Positions 1 through 11,671 are shown, counted from the stretch's first letter. The stretch: 64,000 nt of DNA from Pseudovirgaria hyperparasitica (GCF_010093815.1 NW_022985561.1:624045-688044), one strand, 5' to 3'. Translations and numbers: made by a program. Notes: generated by a model from the sequence alone, not told the origin.

Positions 1-473
1 CTCTGATACGCCGCAACGGAGAAGTGAATGCTTGGGACAACGCCGAATTTCGCGAAGCCGTCAGAGCTACCAATCGCACACAGATGATCGTTGGTGGTAT
101 CGTTACCGACGTTTGTACGTGAACTCATAACATATCCTCATGTATGCTGTTGACCCTTTTAGGTACAAGCTTTCTCTCCCTGTCCCTTCGCGCCGAAGGC
201 TACAGCGTTTGGGCCAATGTCGAGGCTTCCGGTACAACTACTGAGCTTCTTCGTGATACCGCCAACTTGCGAATGCATGCAGCTGGCGTTCAGCTGGTTT
301 CGTGGTTTGCTATCGTTATGGACTTGATGCGTGATTGGCGCAATCCTCCAGGTACTGCTGGCATGCTTCCAGTGATCGAAAAGTACTTTCCAGCGTATGC
401 ATTCATTGCGAAATCCCATGGAGCTGCTGTCCAAAACGGGACAATAATTGACGGAGAGCAGCAGCTTTTGTAG
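1..473 (+). CDS. Isochorismatase-like cysteine hydrolase, 3' part (5' end outside window)
   Basis: Coding sequence enters from the left edge in frame 3 and is interrupted by one 48-bp intron at 115-162 (GTACGT..TTTAG). The intron splits the codon of the putative catalytic cysteine: GIVTDV-C-TSFLSL. The segment GGIVTDVCTSF followed by an AEGY.VWAN.EASG stretch is typical of the isochorismatase/YcaC-type family of cysteine hydrolases, where that Cys is the nucleophile and acts on small amide or ester substrates. The C-terminal part, about 105 residues after the intron, holds the usual helical tail of YcaC-like members (GVQLVSWFAIVMDLMRDW). The substrate cannot be told from sequence. The N-terminal Asp of the catalytic triad lies outside the window. 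Confidence 0.85.
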
Positions 474-604
474 ACAACATATGCTGTCTCTCGGACTACA
501 GGTTTGGCCGAGGACCACGACAGGACCATCATAGTGACTTTGTCTTGCCTTACTTTCGATATGTTAAAGCACTTCGGGTTGTCGTAGTGAGCTAGGGCGT
601 ATCT

Positions 605-2619
605 TCAAGTCGATGTTGGGAAGAAGGGCCGCCTACGTTTTCCTTGGTCGTTACCTGAAGGTGTGTGGCTTTGCTTGGGTCGACTTCGTTTCTTATTCGT
701 AACTGTTGACTTGAATACATGCTGCTCTGTGCTCAATACTTGTGTCTGGTGCGGAGATCGGTCTTCTTTGACAACTTCTTTAATCGTTTGTCGAGATAAG
801 CAAAGATCAATGTGACTATTGAAAGACTGATCGCCCGCGGGCTGTGGAAGGGAGCATATGGGACAAGTCCAAAATTCATCTTTAGGTGACGAGGGCGGAG
901 ATGATTTTACAACCGTAGCCTTTTTTCCAGCAGCAACGCGATGCGACAATTCCCAGGCACTTTTCGGCATATGCTCCTGTTCGTGCTCTTGGCTGAGAGA
1001 TTCAAGCTCGTTCATCTCATCTTGTCGTTCCTGCCGAGCTGCATCTTCAAACTCAGTGTCAGGCCATACCTCCCATGCTCCATCTTTGTCGACATTCCCA
1101 TGTGCGATATTGTTCGAAGGACATGATTTCATTTTTTTCAGACCAAAGAAGTCTATGCCAGCCTTCTTTGTGCTAATGAGATGCGTCACGCGTAATCCCA
1201 TGAGTCGCAACTTCATCCCAGGAAAGTCTTTCTCGAGCTTTGCAAGCATTGGTTCTGAATACTTATACAGATCATCAGCTAGGTTCACCGCTCTTGGAGG
1301 CTGGACTTGTCGGGTAAAGACCTCATAAGTGTGCAGCTTGACCTTAAGACATAGTGTTCGTCCTCTATATTGGGTTCTCTCCAAATCTTTTTGGAGTTCT
1401 TCCGCAGTGTGGCGCAGCTTTTCTCTGAGCTCTGTCTTGTCGCCCATGTCCCGAAACGTGCTTTCGGTTCCAACGCTCTTGCGATCGGATTCGTCAGGGG
1501 GCTGAATCGTGGTCCTCCCGAGACCCAGGTAGCATTGCATGAGAAATTGAAAGGCTTTCTCACCAAACAGTTTCGAAAGATACGCGCGGTACTCGTAAAT
1601 GTCGCCTATTGTGTTTATCCCAACTTCTCGCAATTCGCGTTCGAAAACCCGACCGATTCCGTTCACTTTCCGGGTTGGAAGGTCGCGCATAAAGTGCATT
1701 ATCGTACTTCGGTCGCTCGCTACTTTGAACTGTCCATTGGGCTTATTCATATTAGATCCAATCTTGGCCAACTTAGCATTCGGTGCAATACCAGCAGAAA
1801 CCGTAATTTTAGCATGTTCATGGACCTCCGCACGGAGTTGTTCGACGGCATCCCAAGGGGTCATATCATGCTGCTGACAATATCCCGTGATATTCAGGTA
1901 TGCTTCGTCGACACTGGCACTTTCAAAGTTTGGGTCGTATCTGGAAATGACCTCACGAACCTCCTCAGCTTTAGCGGAATACTTCTCAAAGTTGAGTGGC
2001 AAGCAAATCAACTCTGGACATAATTTCATAGCAACAAAGCCAGCCATGCCACTCCGACAACCAAACTTTCGTGCAGCATAGTTGCAAGTCGTGAGCACAC
2101 CCTTGCCAACCGCAAAGGGAACGTCCTTGAGATCTGGCCTGTCCAGCTCTTCCACGGCCGCATAGAAAGCATCACAATCCAAGTGTACAATATGCTGCGA
2201 CAAGTCTCGCGATAGCTCCAGTTCAGTAATATAGTCGTCTGCTCTGCGCAGGTCGGAGGTCAGGTCTAGGCGCTCGAGCTGTCGTTTTTTAGCTAATATC
2301 CTACTGATCTTGTCCGTCAACGTCTTATCTTTTGCTTCTTCATTGTTGAAAAACTTCGATCCTTTAGACGCATTGTAAATGACTTCTGATACCTGGACTT
2401 GTTAGTGTCATATCGTGCACAGGGCTGGACTGGATCTACCTTCTTCTGATCTACAGAGTCTTGACCAGCCTTGGTCAAGGATGGTCCAAGGAGGGAATAC
2501 TTCAGAGAGTGATGCTGGCTTGAGCCCGGATGGGACCCATCTACTGCTGCCTGGTTGGCTGCTTCTTCGGATTTCACTTCGCGATCATGACCCTGTCCTT
2601 TAGCATGTTTGTCCGTCAT
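605..2619 (-). CDS. DNA polymerase kappa (Y-family translesion polymerase)
   Basis: Two exons, 2440-2619 and 605-2392, separated by a 47-bp intron (GTAGAT..CCAG), give 655 aa. The joined N-terminus (KKVSEVIYNASKGSKFF) matches the kappa-specific N-clasp region before the palm, which supports the join. Palm motifs are intact: HLDCDAFYAAVEE with D132 and D134, and SVDEAYLNI with D222/E223 as metal ligands. Little-finger sequence follows. A UBZ4-type ubiquitin-binding zinc finger (CPIC..H..C, about residues 566-597) and a basic C-terminus ending RRRPFFPTST follow. The family inserts nucleotides opposite or beyond bulky lesions at stalled forks; UBZ binds ubiquitinated PCNA. The gene is nuclear and transcribed away from the gene at 3319, with about 700 bp of shared upstream DNA. 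An in-frame TTG inside exon 2 is not the start. Confidence 0.93.
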
Positions 2620-3318
2620 ACCGTGGTGGTCTGGAACATTTCGATATACAGACTGCTCAAGCAGAATGAAGGAATGCTGCTGTAAAGGCTTCTAGGATCC
2701 TTGAGGCTGCAGCGGAGGGTCTTGCGGGGATGCTTGGTGACGCGCTTGCAGTTTGCAGGGATCGCGTTTCGCGTGTACCAACAAGCAAGCTAAGTGACAG
2801 GATTAGAAGCCCTAGTCTCCACAAGGTTTGAATCGGATTAGTATGTAAACAGACAAGTTAGATCAAGGAGGCTTCGACTACTTCATGTTGAAAACCATAT
2901 AGACACAAGCGGATACTGTTGACCAACACAAGACATTTGTCGTTCCGGGGTCTCAACAAGTGTGAACAATATTGCCAAGACACCAGCAAGCTTCCCGCAG
3001 CACTCCTACCAAGGTGCATCCGCCGCAACGACGACGACAACACGCATATCGATACGCATGAACCCCTCCTAATACAAATTCGCCGACCATCCACTCTCTT
3101 CGCTCCATCAAGTCAGACTCAGACTCTCGTCAAGACACGCCTCAACCTCCATTGATACCATCTATAGCGTTTCACCGCACCCCCACTCGTTGTTGTGACG
3201 ACCCATCAGACTTGCGGAGGACGATTTGACCGCCTGTGACCAGTTGAACATCGATATGGCATGTTACCATTACGACTGTAGCGTGTTGAGTCCATGATAA
3301 GGCCCAAGAGTTGACACA
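2620..3318. other. Intergenic, probable divergent promoter region
   Basis: About 700 bp between the start of the polymerase kappa gene and the start of the coiled-coil gene. Only short overlapping reading frames without protein-like composition are present. It probably holds both promoters and 5' UTRs. I see no convincing TATA box. Confidence 0.5.
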
Positions 3319-5361
3319 ATGCCTCCCGAACGACAAAATAATGCCAATCCGGCGCGCCCATTGATGCCAACGCTGGCTTCATCTAGGACTGCTCGGACTC
3401 CCATCACACCACGCCTTGCTGCTGCAGCTCAGCCTACGACAGGTGGTATGCGGCGGAACGACAGATCAGACATAACTTCAGCGCCGAACACGATACTGCC
3501 GTCCTCGTCCGTAACACCAGCAAACAAGAAATCCCTCAATAGTAACATTACACCCCGTTCTTCCGACCGAAGATCACGCGCCGGTAGCACTCAGTCAACA
3601 TCCAACGATGCCTCAATACACTCTCCACCGATGGCCAGTCGGCCTGTATCAGGATTCGATGGTTACAGGAGAGATACAGGGAACAGCTACACCGGCTCAA
3701 GCTTAGCAGCAGCAGCACCAGTCGGTGGTGGAAGATCTCGCAGTGTCATAGGCCCTGGCAGCGCGCAAGCCGGCAAAATGAGGAGCCGCTCGCCCCATTC
3801 CACCTTGTCTGGGATCGCTGGATCCGAGTCGGGCGCGCGAGAAGATCAGTCGATGTTCTTCCACGCCGATGAAGCAAGATCGCAACGTGCTGCGGTAGCA
3901 CCCCCAGTGCCGAGTGCACCAGTACAGAAGAAGCCTACATTTTTCTACGCTGATGGAAGGAGGGAGACTGGCTTTGTGGAGCCTGTCGGGGTTCCGTCGC
4001 CTCCTTTGTCAAGTCTAGGAAGAAACAATCTTTCACCTCCGTCACAATTCTTCCTGGCAAGTGATGCTCCGGTTTGCAAGCCGAGTAGTATACATCCCGC
4101 GGCGTCTCCCCCTTCCGCTCTTCCCGAACCCAACATACAGGCTCCACAATCCAGAGCACTGGCTTTGAGATCACCTTCGCCGGAGAAAATTAACATCCAT
4201 CTGTCTTATCGCAAAGGCGCATCGCAGATCATGAGACCGAACGGCCACCGACCGTCGCCCGTATCGATCCTATCAAGCGAGCATTTGACTAGACGTCGCT
4301 CGAGCACTGATTCTCCTCTTGCAAAATCTTCGCATGCAAAGACCAGTAGCTTGTCCTCGATTGATTCCATCAACTCACCTCCTCGTCTACACGAAGGCAA
4401 GGTCGAATCCACCTCACCTACAACACCACTAAGAGCTAACATAGCCAAAAATTTCACGGAAAAAAGTACCGGTCGGCCGTCGTTGGACTCCAACTTGTCA
4501 TTGCCTAGCGAGAGTCAGGTGGCGATGTCTGAGGACCATGTTTCGGGGCCCCAAAGTCCGACTGCACCGTTGCAGAGTGGAAATAGTCTGCAAAAGATGA
4601 ACGAGCTTGCAGCCAATGCTAGGCGTGAGAGGAAAGTACTGGATCTTGAGATTAGCAATTCGTCCCTCCTTGCTATCAATCGACAATTAGAACGAGAAGT
4701 TCGAAAACAGAAGGCGGAACTACGACGTTATAGGCGACTAAGTCGAGCGGGTAGGTTCTCAACTAGTACCGCCCGTACCTCGTCGGGCGAGTATTTCGAC
4801 ATCGATGACAGCGAGAGCCTGGACATATTAAATGAAGTCGATGAGGATGCGGAAGAGGATGAGGATGAGGAACAGTCTTTGAGCGAATCATCTGCCGAAG
4901 ATGAAGATTTATCGCCCGATGCTCTTGCTGAGCGCGATGCACGACATGCGTTTAAAGACGAAAAACGATTGCAGCTCGATCTGTCGAGGCATAAAGAACT
5001 TTTGGTGGACTCTCAGAAGATGAACCAAAGTCTAAAGCGTTGCCTGGGCTGGACAGAGGAGCTTATTGCTGAAGGGAGGAAAGCGCTGGAGTACAAAGTC
5101 AAGGTTTCAGACGTAAAACTTGGTGGTCGTGTGCTTCAGGCAACGGAGCATGAAAACGACTACAACGATGATGACGAGGAAAATGATCCTACGATCGGTT
5201 CTGGTGGAGCTCTGTTGAGCCCATGGATCCCGAGTTCTGAGATGCAAGAAGATCAGATAAATGCTTTATTGACATCCATCAACGCGGCTCGTACAGATCG
5301 AGATAGTGGTATCGAACTCGAGCTCCCCCAGACCCGAAAAGACCAACTAGAGCTATCATAA
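3319..5361 (+). CDS. Ser/Pro-rich protein with central coiled coil and acidic patch, function unknown
   Basis: One uninterrupted 680-codon frame starting at an ATG 19 nt after an upstream stop-rich leader. Residues 1-420 are low-complexity Ser/Pro/Thr/Arg sequence with many SP and TP sites, which suggests a disordered and phosphorylated region. About 424-475 is a charged coiled coil (RERKVLDLEIS, then NRQLEREVRKQKAELRRYRR). It is followed by an Asp/Glu run at about 507-535, then a second helical segment (KRLQLDLSRHKELLVDSQKMNQSLKRC). This order is seen in conserved but uncharacterised Pezizomycotina proteins. No enzymatic motif, signal peptide or membrane segment is visible. A structural or septation/cytoskeletal role is possible but not shown by the sequence. 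Confidence 0.8.
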   Translation: MPPERQNNANPARPLMPTLASSRTARTPITPRLAAAAQPTTGGMRRNDRSDITSAPNTILPSSSVTPANKKSLNSNITPRSSDRRSRAGSTQSTSNDASIHSPPMASRPVSGFDGYRRDTGNSYTGSSLAAAAPVGGGRSRSVIGPGSAQAGKMRSRSPHSTLSGIAGSESGAREDQSMFFHADEARSQRAAVAPPVPSAPVQKKPTFFYADGRRETGFVEPVGVPSPPLSSLGRNNLSPPSQFFLASDAPVCKPSSIHPAASPPSALPEPNIQAPQSRALALRSPSPEKINIHLSYRKGASQIMRPNGHRPSPVSILSSEHLTRRRSSTDSPLAKSSHAKTSSLSSIDSINSPPRLHEGKVESTSPTTPLRANIAKNFTEKSTGRPSLDSNLSLPSESQVAMSEDHVSGPQSPTAPLQSGNSLQKMNELAANARRERKVLDLEISNSSLLAINRQLEREVRKQKAELRRYRRLSRAGRFSTSTARTSSGEYFDIDDSESLDILNEVDEDAEEDEDEEQSLSESSAEDEDLSPDALAERDARHAFKDEKRLQLDLSRHKELLVDSQKMNQSLKRCLGWTEELIAEGRKALEYKVKVSDVKLGGRVLQATEHENDYNDDDEENDPTIGSGGALLSPWIPSSEMQEDQINALLTSINAARTDRDSGIELELPQTRKDQLELS

Positions 5362-6033
5362 GCTGCTCAGTAGGCTTTTTTCCACGACAGGTCTTTAAGA
5401 TCTACACCACTTCCACAGACACATCAGGTTCGCTTTCCTTTGTTAACGCAAACAGCTTGACTCTTCGGGCTTGCAGGATCCTCTGGCGTTGAGTAATGAG
5501 CTGGTAGGGGACCACGAGGAAGGCACAGCTGGACTGGAGCGATCATATTACGGGTGAACATTTTTCGAGGCATAGTTTGACTCATGGCGGAACCACTACC
5601 TTTGTTTGTTGCTTGTTGACCCTGTACAATTTGGCCGGTACATTGAACGCACCCATACCCCATGATACCCCCTATTCATAGTCTATCTCTTGATAGACCA
5701 GTCAAGATTATATAGCTGACGGTCTGTACATAGTCACTCTACTGTCAGAGCAATAGACTGTATAATTTACTCAATCAGCGCTGATCGTGAAATCGGTAGA
5801 TACTGGCTGGCTGATTACCATAGCGTGCGTTGGTTAATTCGCATGCCTCTACTTCCTCTGATTCAACTCTTCTGGGAACTCAGCCACCACCTGGCATCTA
5901 CCAGCTGACGTCATCCGGAAGTGCTACTTAGCCACCTTGCTAGATAGATCTTCAGAAGAACATCATACGAAAGGAGCTCGCAGATCGCTTTCTCACAACA
6001 GTTCCCGTAGTAGCAGATGCACAGAATCAAAGG
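5362..6033. other. Intergenic, upstream of glutathione synthetase
   Basis: About 670 bp between tandem genes. It holds the 3' region of the coiled-coil gene and the glutathione synthetase promoter. A 79-codon minus-strand frame at 5424-5663 lacks any recognisable feature and is not called. Confidence 0.5.
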
Positions 6034-7581
6034 ATGGGACAGAACCTATCCGACCACCCTCTAGCCATTCCAGATAATCGTCTTCAGATCTTAATCAACC
6101 AGATCAAAGACTACCAGATAACTCATGGCTCTCTAATAAAACTTCTGCCAGGGGTAAATAATAATGAGGAATCGCCTGTGCAGTCTGTTCCAGTCGGTGT
6201 TGCAGTATTTCCAACTCCATGGCCGCGAGAGCTGTTCGAGCGAGCTACGGAGATTCAGCAGGCCTTCAATGAGCTGTACATACGGATTTCGGAGGATCCC
6301 AAGTGGTTGGGCGATGTACTAGTAGATCTACGACGATCGGATAGTTTCACACAGAAGCTATGGAGAATATGGGAAGCTGTGAGCGAAGAGCAGAAGGGCG
6401 AGGAAGGCCGCACGAATCTAGGCATTTTCCGGAGCGACTACATGCTACATGATAGAAGGGGAGACGGACAAGAGCTCGATATCAGGCAGGTTGAATTTAA
6501 TACCTTTTCCGTGGCCGGTGGTACGCACGGGAACATAGTAGGGAATATGCATCGGCACCTTTGTCGGACTGGCGCGTTTGATGCCGAAAACACCACGGCA
6601 GGCAAGACGAACCAGTGCAAGCTCGAAAACCTTCCAATCAACGACACCATCAAGGGCATAGTCGCGGGTCTGAAAGCCGCACACGAGGCATACGGCCCAG
6701 CAAGGAGCTCAGATGTCTCAGCAACGGCAATGCTTATGGTCGTGCAACCCCACAATATCAATATCTGCGATGAACGTCCACTAGAATACGCACTATGGGA
6801 CCAGAGTCCCTCTATACCCTGCTACCGTGTCGTCTTCAGCGACGAAGTTTTGGAGCGAACCTCTCTCACGGCCGACAAGCTTCTTCTGTACCACCCACCG
6901 CATACCGCCCAGCCCGTCGAGATCTCAGTCGTGTACTTCCGCGCCGGATATGACATGCACGAATACACCGATGCCGGCATCAAAGCCCGATACCTACTCG
7001 ACCGCAGTCGGGCTATCATATGCCCCTCGATCCTGAGTCATCTTGCGACGTTCAAGAAGGTCCAGCAAGCGCTCTGTGTGCCTGGCGCTGTGGAGCGTTT
7101 TCTGCCAGACGAGAAAGCTAGGCTTGTGAGAGCGACGTTCAGTGCTATTCTGCCTATGGACGAGGAGTCTAGGCTGGGCCAATATGCGAGGGAGCTTACG
7201 CAGGATTCCGTGAGGGCAATCGATTACATCCTCAAGCCTTCTCTCGAAGGTGGCGGGCATAACGTGTATGGGATCGATATTGTGCCGTTCTTAGCGAAGG
7301 TGCATAAACGGAGATGGGCGCAGTACATCCTCATGGAGTGCATACGACCGCCGAAGATAGACAATATCTTGTTGACTGGGAGAGGCGTATATCAAGGACC
7401 AGTAGTTAGTGAGTTAGGCATGTTTGGCACATGTTTGTGGATGAGTGATGTTGGCGACGGCGTCGAGATCTTGCGAAACGAATGCGCGGGTTGGAGCTTC
7501 AAGACGAAGGCTGCGGACGTTGACGAGATGAGCGTGGTAAAAGGATATGGTTGCTTTGACTGTCCTTATCTGACTGTCTAG
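6034..7581 (+). CDS. GSH2: Glutathione synthetase (eukaryotic type)
   Basis: Single exon, 515 aa, close to the usual 470-500 aa of the eukaryotic family. It ligates glycine to gamma-glutamylcysteine with ATP, the second step of glutathione synthesis, in the cytosol. Recognisable landmarks are FRSDYMLH and VEFNTFSVAGG (substrate site; family consensus FRSDYM / EFNTIS.SFGG), and the glycine-rich ATP lid KPSLEGGGHNVYG. The C-terminal segment with SELGMFG and the A-loop/VGDG-containing end (DVGDGVEILRNECAGWSFKTK) corresponds to the family's closing lid. All parts appear intact. The start chosen is the first ATG of the frame. Confidence 0.96.
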   Translation: MGQNLSDHPLAIPDNRLQILINQIKDYQITHGSLIKLLPGVNNNEESPVQSVPVGVAVFPTPWPRELFERATEIQQAFNELYIRISEDPKWLGDVLVDLRRSDSFTQKLWRIWEAVSEEQKGEEGRTNLGIFRSDYMLHDRRGDGQELDIRQVEFNTFSVAGGTHGNIVGNMHRHLCRTGAFDAENTTAGKTNQCKLENLPINDTIKGIVAGLKAAHEAYGPARSSDVSATAMLMVVQPHNINICDERPLEYALWDQSPSIPCYRVVFSDEVLERTSLTADKLLLYHPPHTAQPVEISVVYFRAGYDMHEYTDAGIKARYLLDRSRAIICPSILSHLATFKKVQQALCVPGAVERFLPDEKARLVRATFSAILPMDEESRLGQYARELTQDSVRAIDYILKPSLEGGGHNVYGIDIVPFLAKVHKRRWAQYILMECIRPPKIDNILLTGRGVYQGPVVSELGMFGTCLWMSDVGDGVEILRNECAGWSFKTKAADVDEMSVVKGYGCFDCPYLTV

Positions 7582-7836
7582 TTCAATCACCATCCTGAAA
7601 TCTTAGTCGACGAGATCTCAAGATGCGCCGTTCGTATAGGCTATGCACAGCTATAAATCTGCATATTGGCCCTGGAGCAGGCTATGCTTCTTCCATTGGG
7701 ATCCGTAAGTATTATTTAATAATGATCTAAAGAAGCCCTCCCTCGCCCGTAGTGCAGATGCCAGTTACAAAACAAAAAAAAATAAACAAAGTGCATCGAA
7801 ACGAAGGTACGCCGAAGTCGCGAAATGCAAAACATT

Positions 7837-7940
7837 GGGTCTAACCGGGATTTGAACCCGGGGCCTGTCACATTAGAAGACTCTAAAGAATCCGGGAAAA
7901 GAAACCCGAAGCGACAATCATACCACTAGACCATTAGACC
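7837..7940 (-). tRNA. tRNA-Pro (anticodon CGG) with intron
   Basis: Reverse strand folds as a cloverleaf. The acceptor stem is GGTCTAA/TTAGACC with discriminator C at 7837. The D arm contains GGTCTAGTGGTA (A box). The anticodon stem is GTCGC/GTGAC around loop TTCGGG..T, and the T arm is GGCCCCGGGTTCAAATCC (B box). The anticodon is CGG at positions 34-36. An intron of about 32 nt lies at the canonical site between nucleotides 37 and 38 and contains CCCGGA, able to pair with the anticodon as expected for the splicing endonuclease substrate. CCA is not encoded. Confidence 0.92.
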
Positions 7941-8665
7941 ACTCATGTATTCAGCATTTGGCTCAGGAAAATTATAACTGTTGATAAAAATTGCTTTCAG
8001 AGTGGGGAAGAGTGACCAGGGTCAACCAATGAGTCTTTGCTTAGAGCCGGGTGAGACCCGGCTAGTTCTCCACAATTTTACAACTTCAATCCACGTCGTT
8101 CGTTGCAACGTCGGACGTCAGATGTCCTCAGTCTCTTTCTAGCAATGTCTGGCACCGTGTGTGGTAGAGTACTCTACTAAACAAACGACCTCTCTTGGGG
8201 AGAATACTTGCTGTCATTCAGGCCTTATCGCCTTGGTGCATCTGTCACTTTATATCCTGTACTAGTATCGTCTTTCATACGTGTCTTATGATTTCACCGT
8301 TCGTTATATATGCAGTCACTAACAATATCCAAAGACATTCACCATATGTCTAGCTCCCCAGTAATATTGCTAGAATGCCCCATGAGTCGCCCTATTCGTG
8401 GCTGCCGTTTGATCCTAGATTGTATAAGAGCAACTACGCTGGCGGCATCACAACTCATAAAAATCTTCTTTGACCTTCTTGGACTCAAGACCTCCGATGA
8501 TATGTACCTTGGCATCAGGCTGGCGTATGTGCAAGAGAGCTTCTCTTTAGGCTTCCAAGGCTCTTTCAAATGCAACAGAGATTCGATTACTTTAATTGTC
8601 CGCGCGATCGTGGATGACTTTTGAAGTTCAGATTGAGAACAATTGTAGAAAGCCTTGCGACCTTG

Positions 8666-9024
8666 ATGAGCAGCCGAAAGTCTTACATTGAACGGGACAA
8701 TGAAGATCACAGGCGATTTTGCAAAGGATTAGCCACTGTTCATTATCAGGTCGACAAGCTCACTGATGAGGTCGAGCAACTTCGTTGCGTCCTTTCAACG
8801 AAAGTGTTGTCCGACTCCAAGATTTCTGCTGAATCCTCGCTCGGGTGTGCTGTGTTGTGTTGGCTGCCGAGACGAATCGGCTTTATGTAACTTTGGAAGA
8901 GCTCGTGAAGGCGAAAGGAGCTGTCGTAGGAGATCGGAAGATATGGAACGACTATTCAAGAGCATTGGAAGTACCAGCTTCGGAAGCAAAGGATGTTGTA
9001 TGGGCGAGCAGTGGTATATTCTAA
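8666..9024 (+). CDS. Possible small two-exon gene, coiled-coil-like, unrecognised
   Basis: Tentative model: exons 8666-8803 and 8872-9024 joined over a 68-bp intron (GTGTTG..CCGAG) give 96 aa. The first part (HRRFCKGLATVHYQVDKLTDEVEQLR) looks like a short amphipathic helix. The second (TNRLYVTLEELVKAKG, later DRKIWNDYSRALEVP) has normal protein composition and an open frame to a stop. The splice sites are weak and the N-terminus may lie further upstream, since 8310-8620 also has an open frame. No family is recognised. It could be a gene remnant. Confidence 0.28.
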
Positions 9025-9463
9025 GACTTTGTAGAATATGCTCTCACACCTTGACAGCACGACTCCGACGAATCCGATGACGATCACGATCACGATTGGG
9101 CACTCGATCGATCGCGACCCAGACCGAGGGCGAGTCCAGCAGCTATCGGAGTGCAGGGTCATCGTAGCAGAAAGACTTCCATTCCACGATACAGAAAAAG
9201 CTCTGTCCGAACGCGATTGTATGATGGCAGGTAGCTTCCCAGGGAAAGAGACCTAGTAGCGCCTACAAGGCGGCCACTTCCACCCTACCGAACAGCGCAA
9301 AATGCCATTGTTTGCGAGCATAGCTTAAGCACGAGCCAGTGAACAGCGAACCGTGGGTAGGCAGCACCCCGCTTGTGTGGTGCCGCTGCCACACTATTTA
9401 CACATACTTGCTTTACTTGGGGTATATAATCATGTCAACGAGTACTGTTCTCATAACCCCAGT

Positions 9464-9594
9464 GGGAGAATAGTCTAGTTGGTTAACGACCTGACCTACC
9501 ACTGAAGCAAAGCACCAGATGAAGGAGCTAAGTATCTGCAGGGGAGCAGAGGCGCGGGTTCGACCCTTGTGGACCTGAGCCTTTTGTATTTTTT
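9464..9594 (+). ncRNA. Degenerate tRNA-like Pol III unit
   Basis: The stretch has an A-box-like TAGTCTAGTTGG at 9471-9482 and a perfect B-box core GGTTCGACCC at 9557-9566. T runs follow at 9582-9585 and 9590-9595, as for Pol III termination. A cloverleaf does not close: the predicted acceptor strands GGGAGAA and GGACCTG do not pair and the T stem relies on G:U pairs. It may be a tRNA pseudogene or a tRNA-derived small RNA. The spacing of about 75 nt between boxes would need an intron in a real tRNA. Confidence 0.35.
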
Positions 9595-9595
9595 C

Positions 9596-11671
9596 GACTT
9601 TTTTGCCATTTTCATAATTTTTGGAGTTTTAACTTGTAGACTGCTTTCTTTTGGGTCTTTGTTATTGGGGGATCCTTTCTAGAGACTGATGAGAGGCTCA
9701 TTGAATGGATGGAAGAAAGATTGCTTGATAATGAGAGTCTGTGAGGCAAATACATTCGGTTAACAGCGAACCACAACCAGAAAGCACCTATTGTGCTACG
9801 ATGAAACACGCATTAGTTGCGCGTGGCATTTGCGGCGCGTTCTAGAGACAACGTAGTATATACATGCTCACGCTCGCACTCGCATTCGCACTCCTGAACT
9901 GCCCGGTACGCCCGCGGCAAGAACACCCATCCTTCCAGGACCTCCTCGTAGGTAGGTGGCCGCAGCGGAATACCTACCCGACATACATCCTACCCGTCAG
10001 ACATCCTACCCAGCACTCCCAGCGCACGTGCACCCAAGGCAAAAGCTATATAACCGCCCTTTCCTCTGTCCACCAGTTCTCCTTCCATCATACCACTAAA
10101 GGCACCATGGCAACTATGGTATACCGTACAATGTTGTGTCCTTTGGGGAGTGTTGGCGTACAAAGATGGTGTTCTTCCCATGGTGGTGGGGTTCGGTTGT
10201 TGTGCGGTTCTTCGGCGTGGGATGGTGGTGATTGGTGGCATTGGGCTGTAGTGGTGGTGATCATCATTGTAGGATTTGAGTGAAGGGGGGTATACGCGTA
10301 TAGAGCGGAGAGGTGAAGAGGGTTTTGAGGGGATGGAGGAGGTGGGGAGTTGACGCGATAACTAACACTGTAGAGATTAGAGAGTCTAGGTTTGTTCTGG
10401 AAGGGAGATAGATGTCTTCCAGGGTAGGATTGCACGCATTTAGACAGAGATGTTCTGGATTTCTTCGCGGTAGGGACTATACATGGAAGGATGCTGAAGA
10501 GTGGCAGTTTCTCACTATAGCAAGTTTACCAAAGAATTGGTTACATTGATGACTGTGTTGCTGTCTCCAGATGCGTGAAATGCAATTGAGTTATCAAGAA
10601 GTCTGATAGAATTTCGCTGAGACACAGCAAGGCGTGCCAATAGTTCCTGAGCCACATAAGATCAACCTGGTGCGAATAGAACACTGCCATCTAGTTCTGA
10701 CTGGTGAGAGACACAAGGCTGAGCGTATAGAGTAACTCTCAACACAGCTCTTCGCCGCCAGCTGATAGATGTTATGTCTTCCAAAACCCTCTTTACCTTT
10801 CGTCATGAACTGTAACGTGACGTTGAAGTTCCAAGTAGTCCTCTGGAGGAGCGTCGTATTGCTTATGTGGATCCATTCAGCCGCATCTAGGCCCGCAAAT
10901 CAACAGCCCTGCCGAGTATCCTACACTATTTTCACGTCAGACTTAGTTCCGAGACATTCTCCATACCGAGCTGGATAGTGTGCTAAGCCTTCTTGCGTCG
11001 TATATCTCATCTTCGTGATACATGATTGCATCGCACTTGGCGAACATCGGACGAAAGCGATATGCTGGCGAGCATGGATCCTCCAGGTCCAAGCTCCATG
11101 ACCCTAGATCTTTCAATGAGAACGCATGTCACCAAAGGCACGGCAGCATATTGCAGGTGCACTGAGCCATCGAAAAGCTTTGAACACCTTGCTTCGAGCG
11201 TAGCCATCCTCAGGAACGGTAACATTAGCACGGACTAAAACACTGGAGCTTCATGGGGCAACTGTACGCTAGGCTCCATGTTCACGATGTTGTGTCGCTT
11301 GAACCTGCAAGTATTGTAGTACGCCATACTTTCGCCTTGCTTATACGCCAGGGTATGATCTCGCGAGGCTGCAAACAGGACCCAACGATCTCACAGGTTG
11401 ATCTGACGCCAAGTATTGGTAGGATGCGGCTCGTATGACTATGACCAATGGCACGCAGCGTGGTATTGACATCTGGTCTTGTTCACTTGATGGTCCGTGA
11501 TGGCGGATGGTCCCGTTCCTTATAGGACTTTGTGGATCCACAGGTGAGTATAAAGACGCGATCTACAACTTCACCGTTGAAAAAAAGTGTCAGCAACAAA
11601 TACCACACAGCACAATTCCAACGAATATCCCAACCTCCACCGAATCAAGCAAACTGATACGCACCATCACC
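9596..11671. other. Gene-poor intergenic region
   Basis: About 2.1 kb with only short frames. A TATA-like CTATATAA near 10047 is followed by an ATG at about 10108 that opens a 58-codon frame ending in a hydrophobic run. Composition (Trp/Gly/Val runs from GGT/GTGG repeats) does not support a gene. Nothing else is recognised. Confidence 0.45.
11549..11555 (+). promoter_or_regulatory. TATA-box-like element of the secreted protein gene
   Basis: TATAAAG lies 117 nt upstream of the ATG of the small secreted protein gene, a reasonable distance for a fungal TATA box plus 5' leader. No experimental start site is known from the sequence. Confidence 0.4.

Noticed and set aside
5424-5663. 79-codon minus-strand frame
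   Set aside because: Located in the 3' region of the coiled-coil gene with no recognisable motif.
9864-10283. 139-codon frame with an upstream TATA-like element
   Set aside because: Trp/Gly/Val-rich end comes from GTGG-type simple sequence; no family feature and the TATA lies inside the frame.
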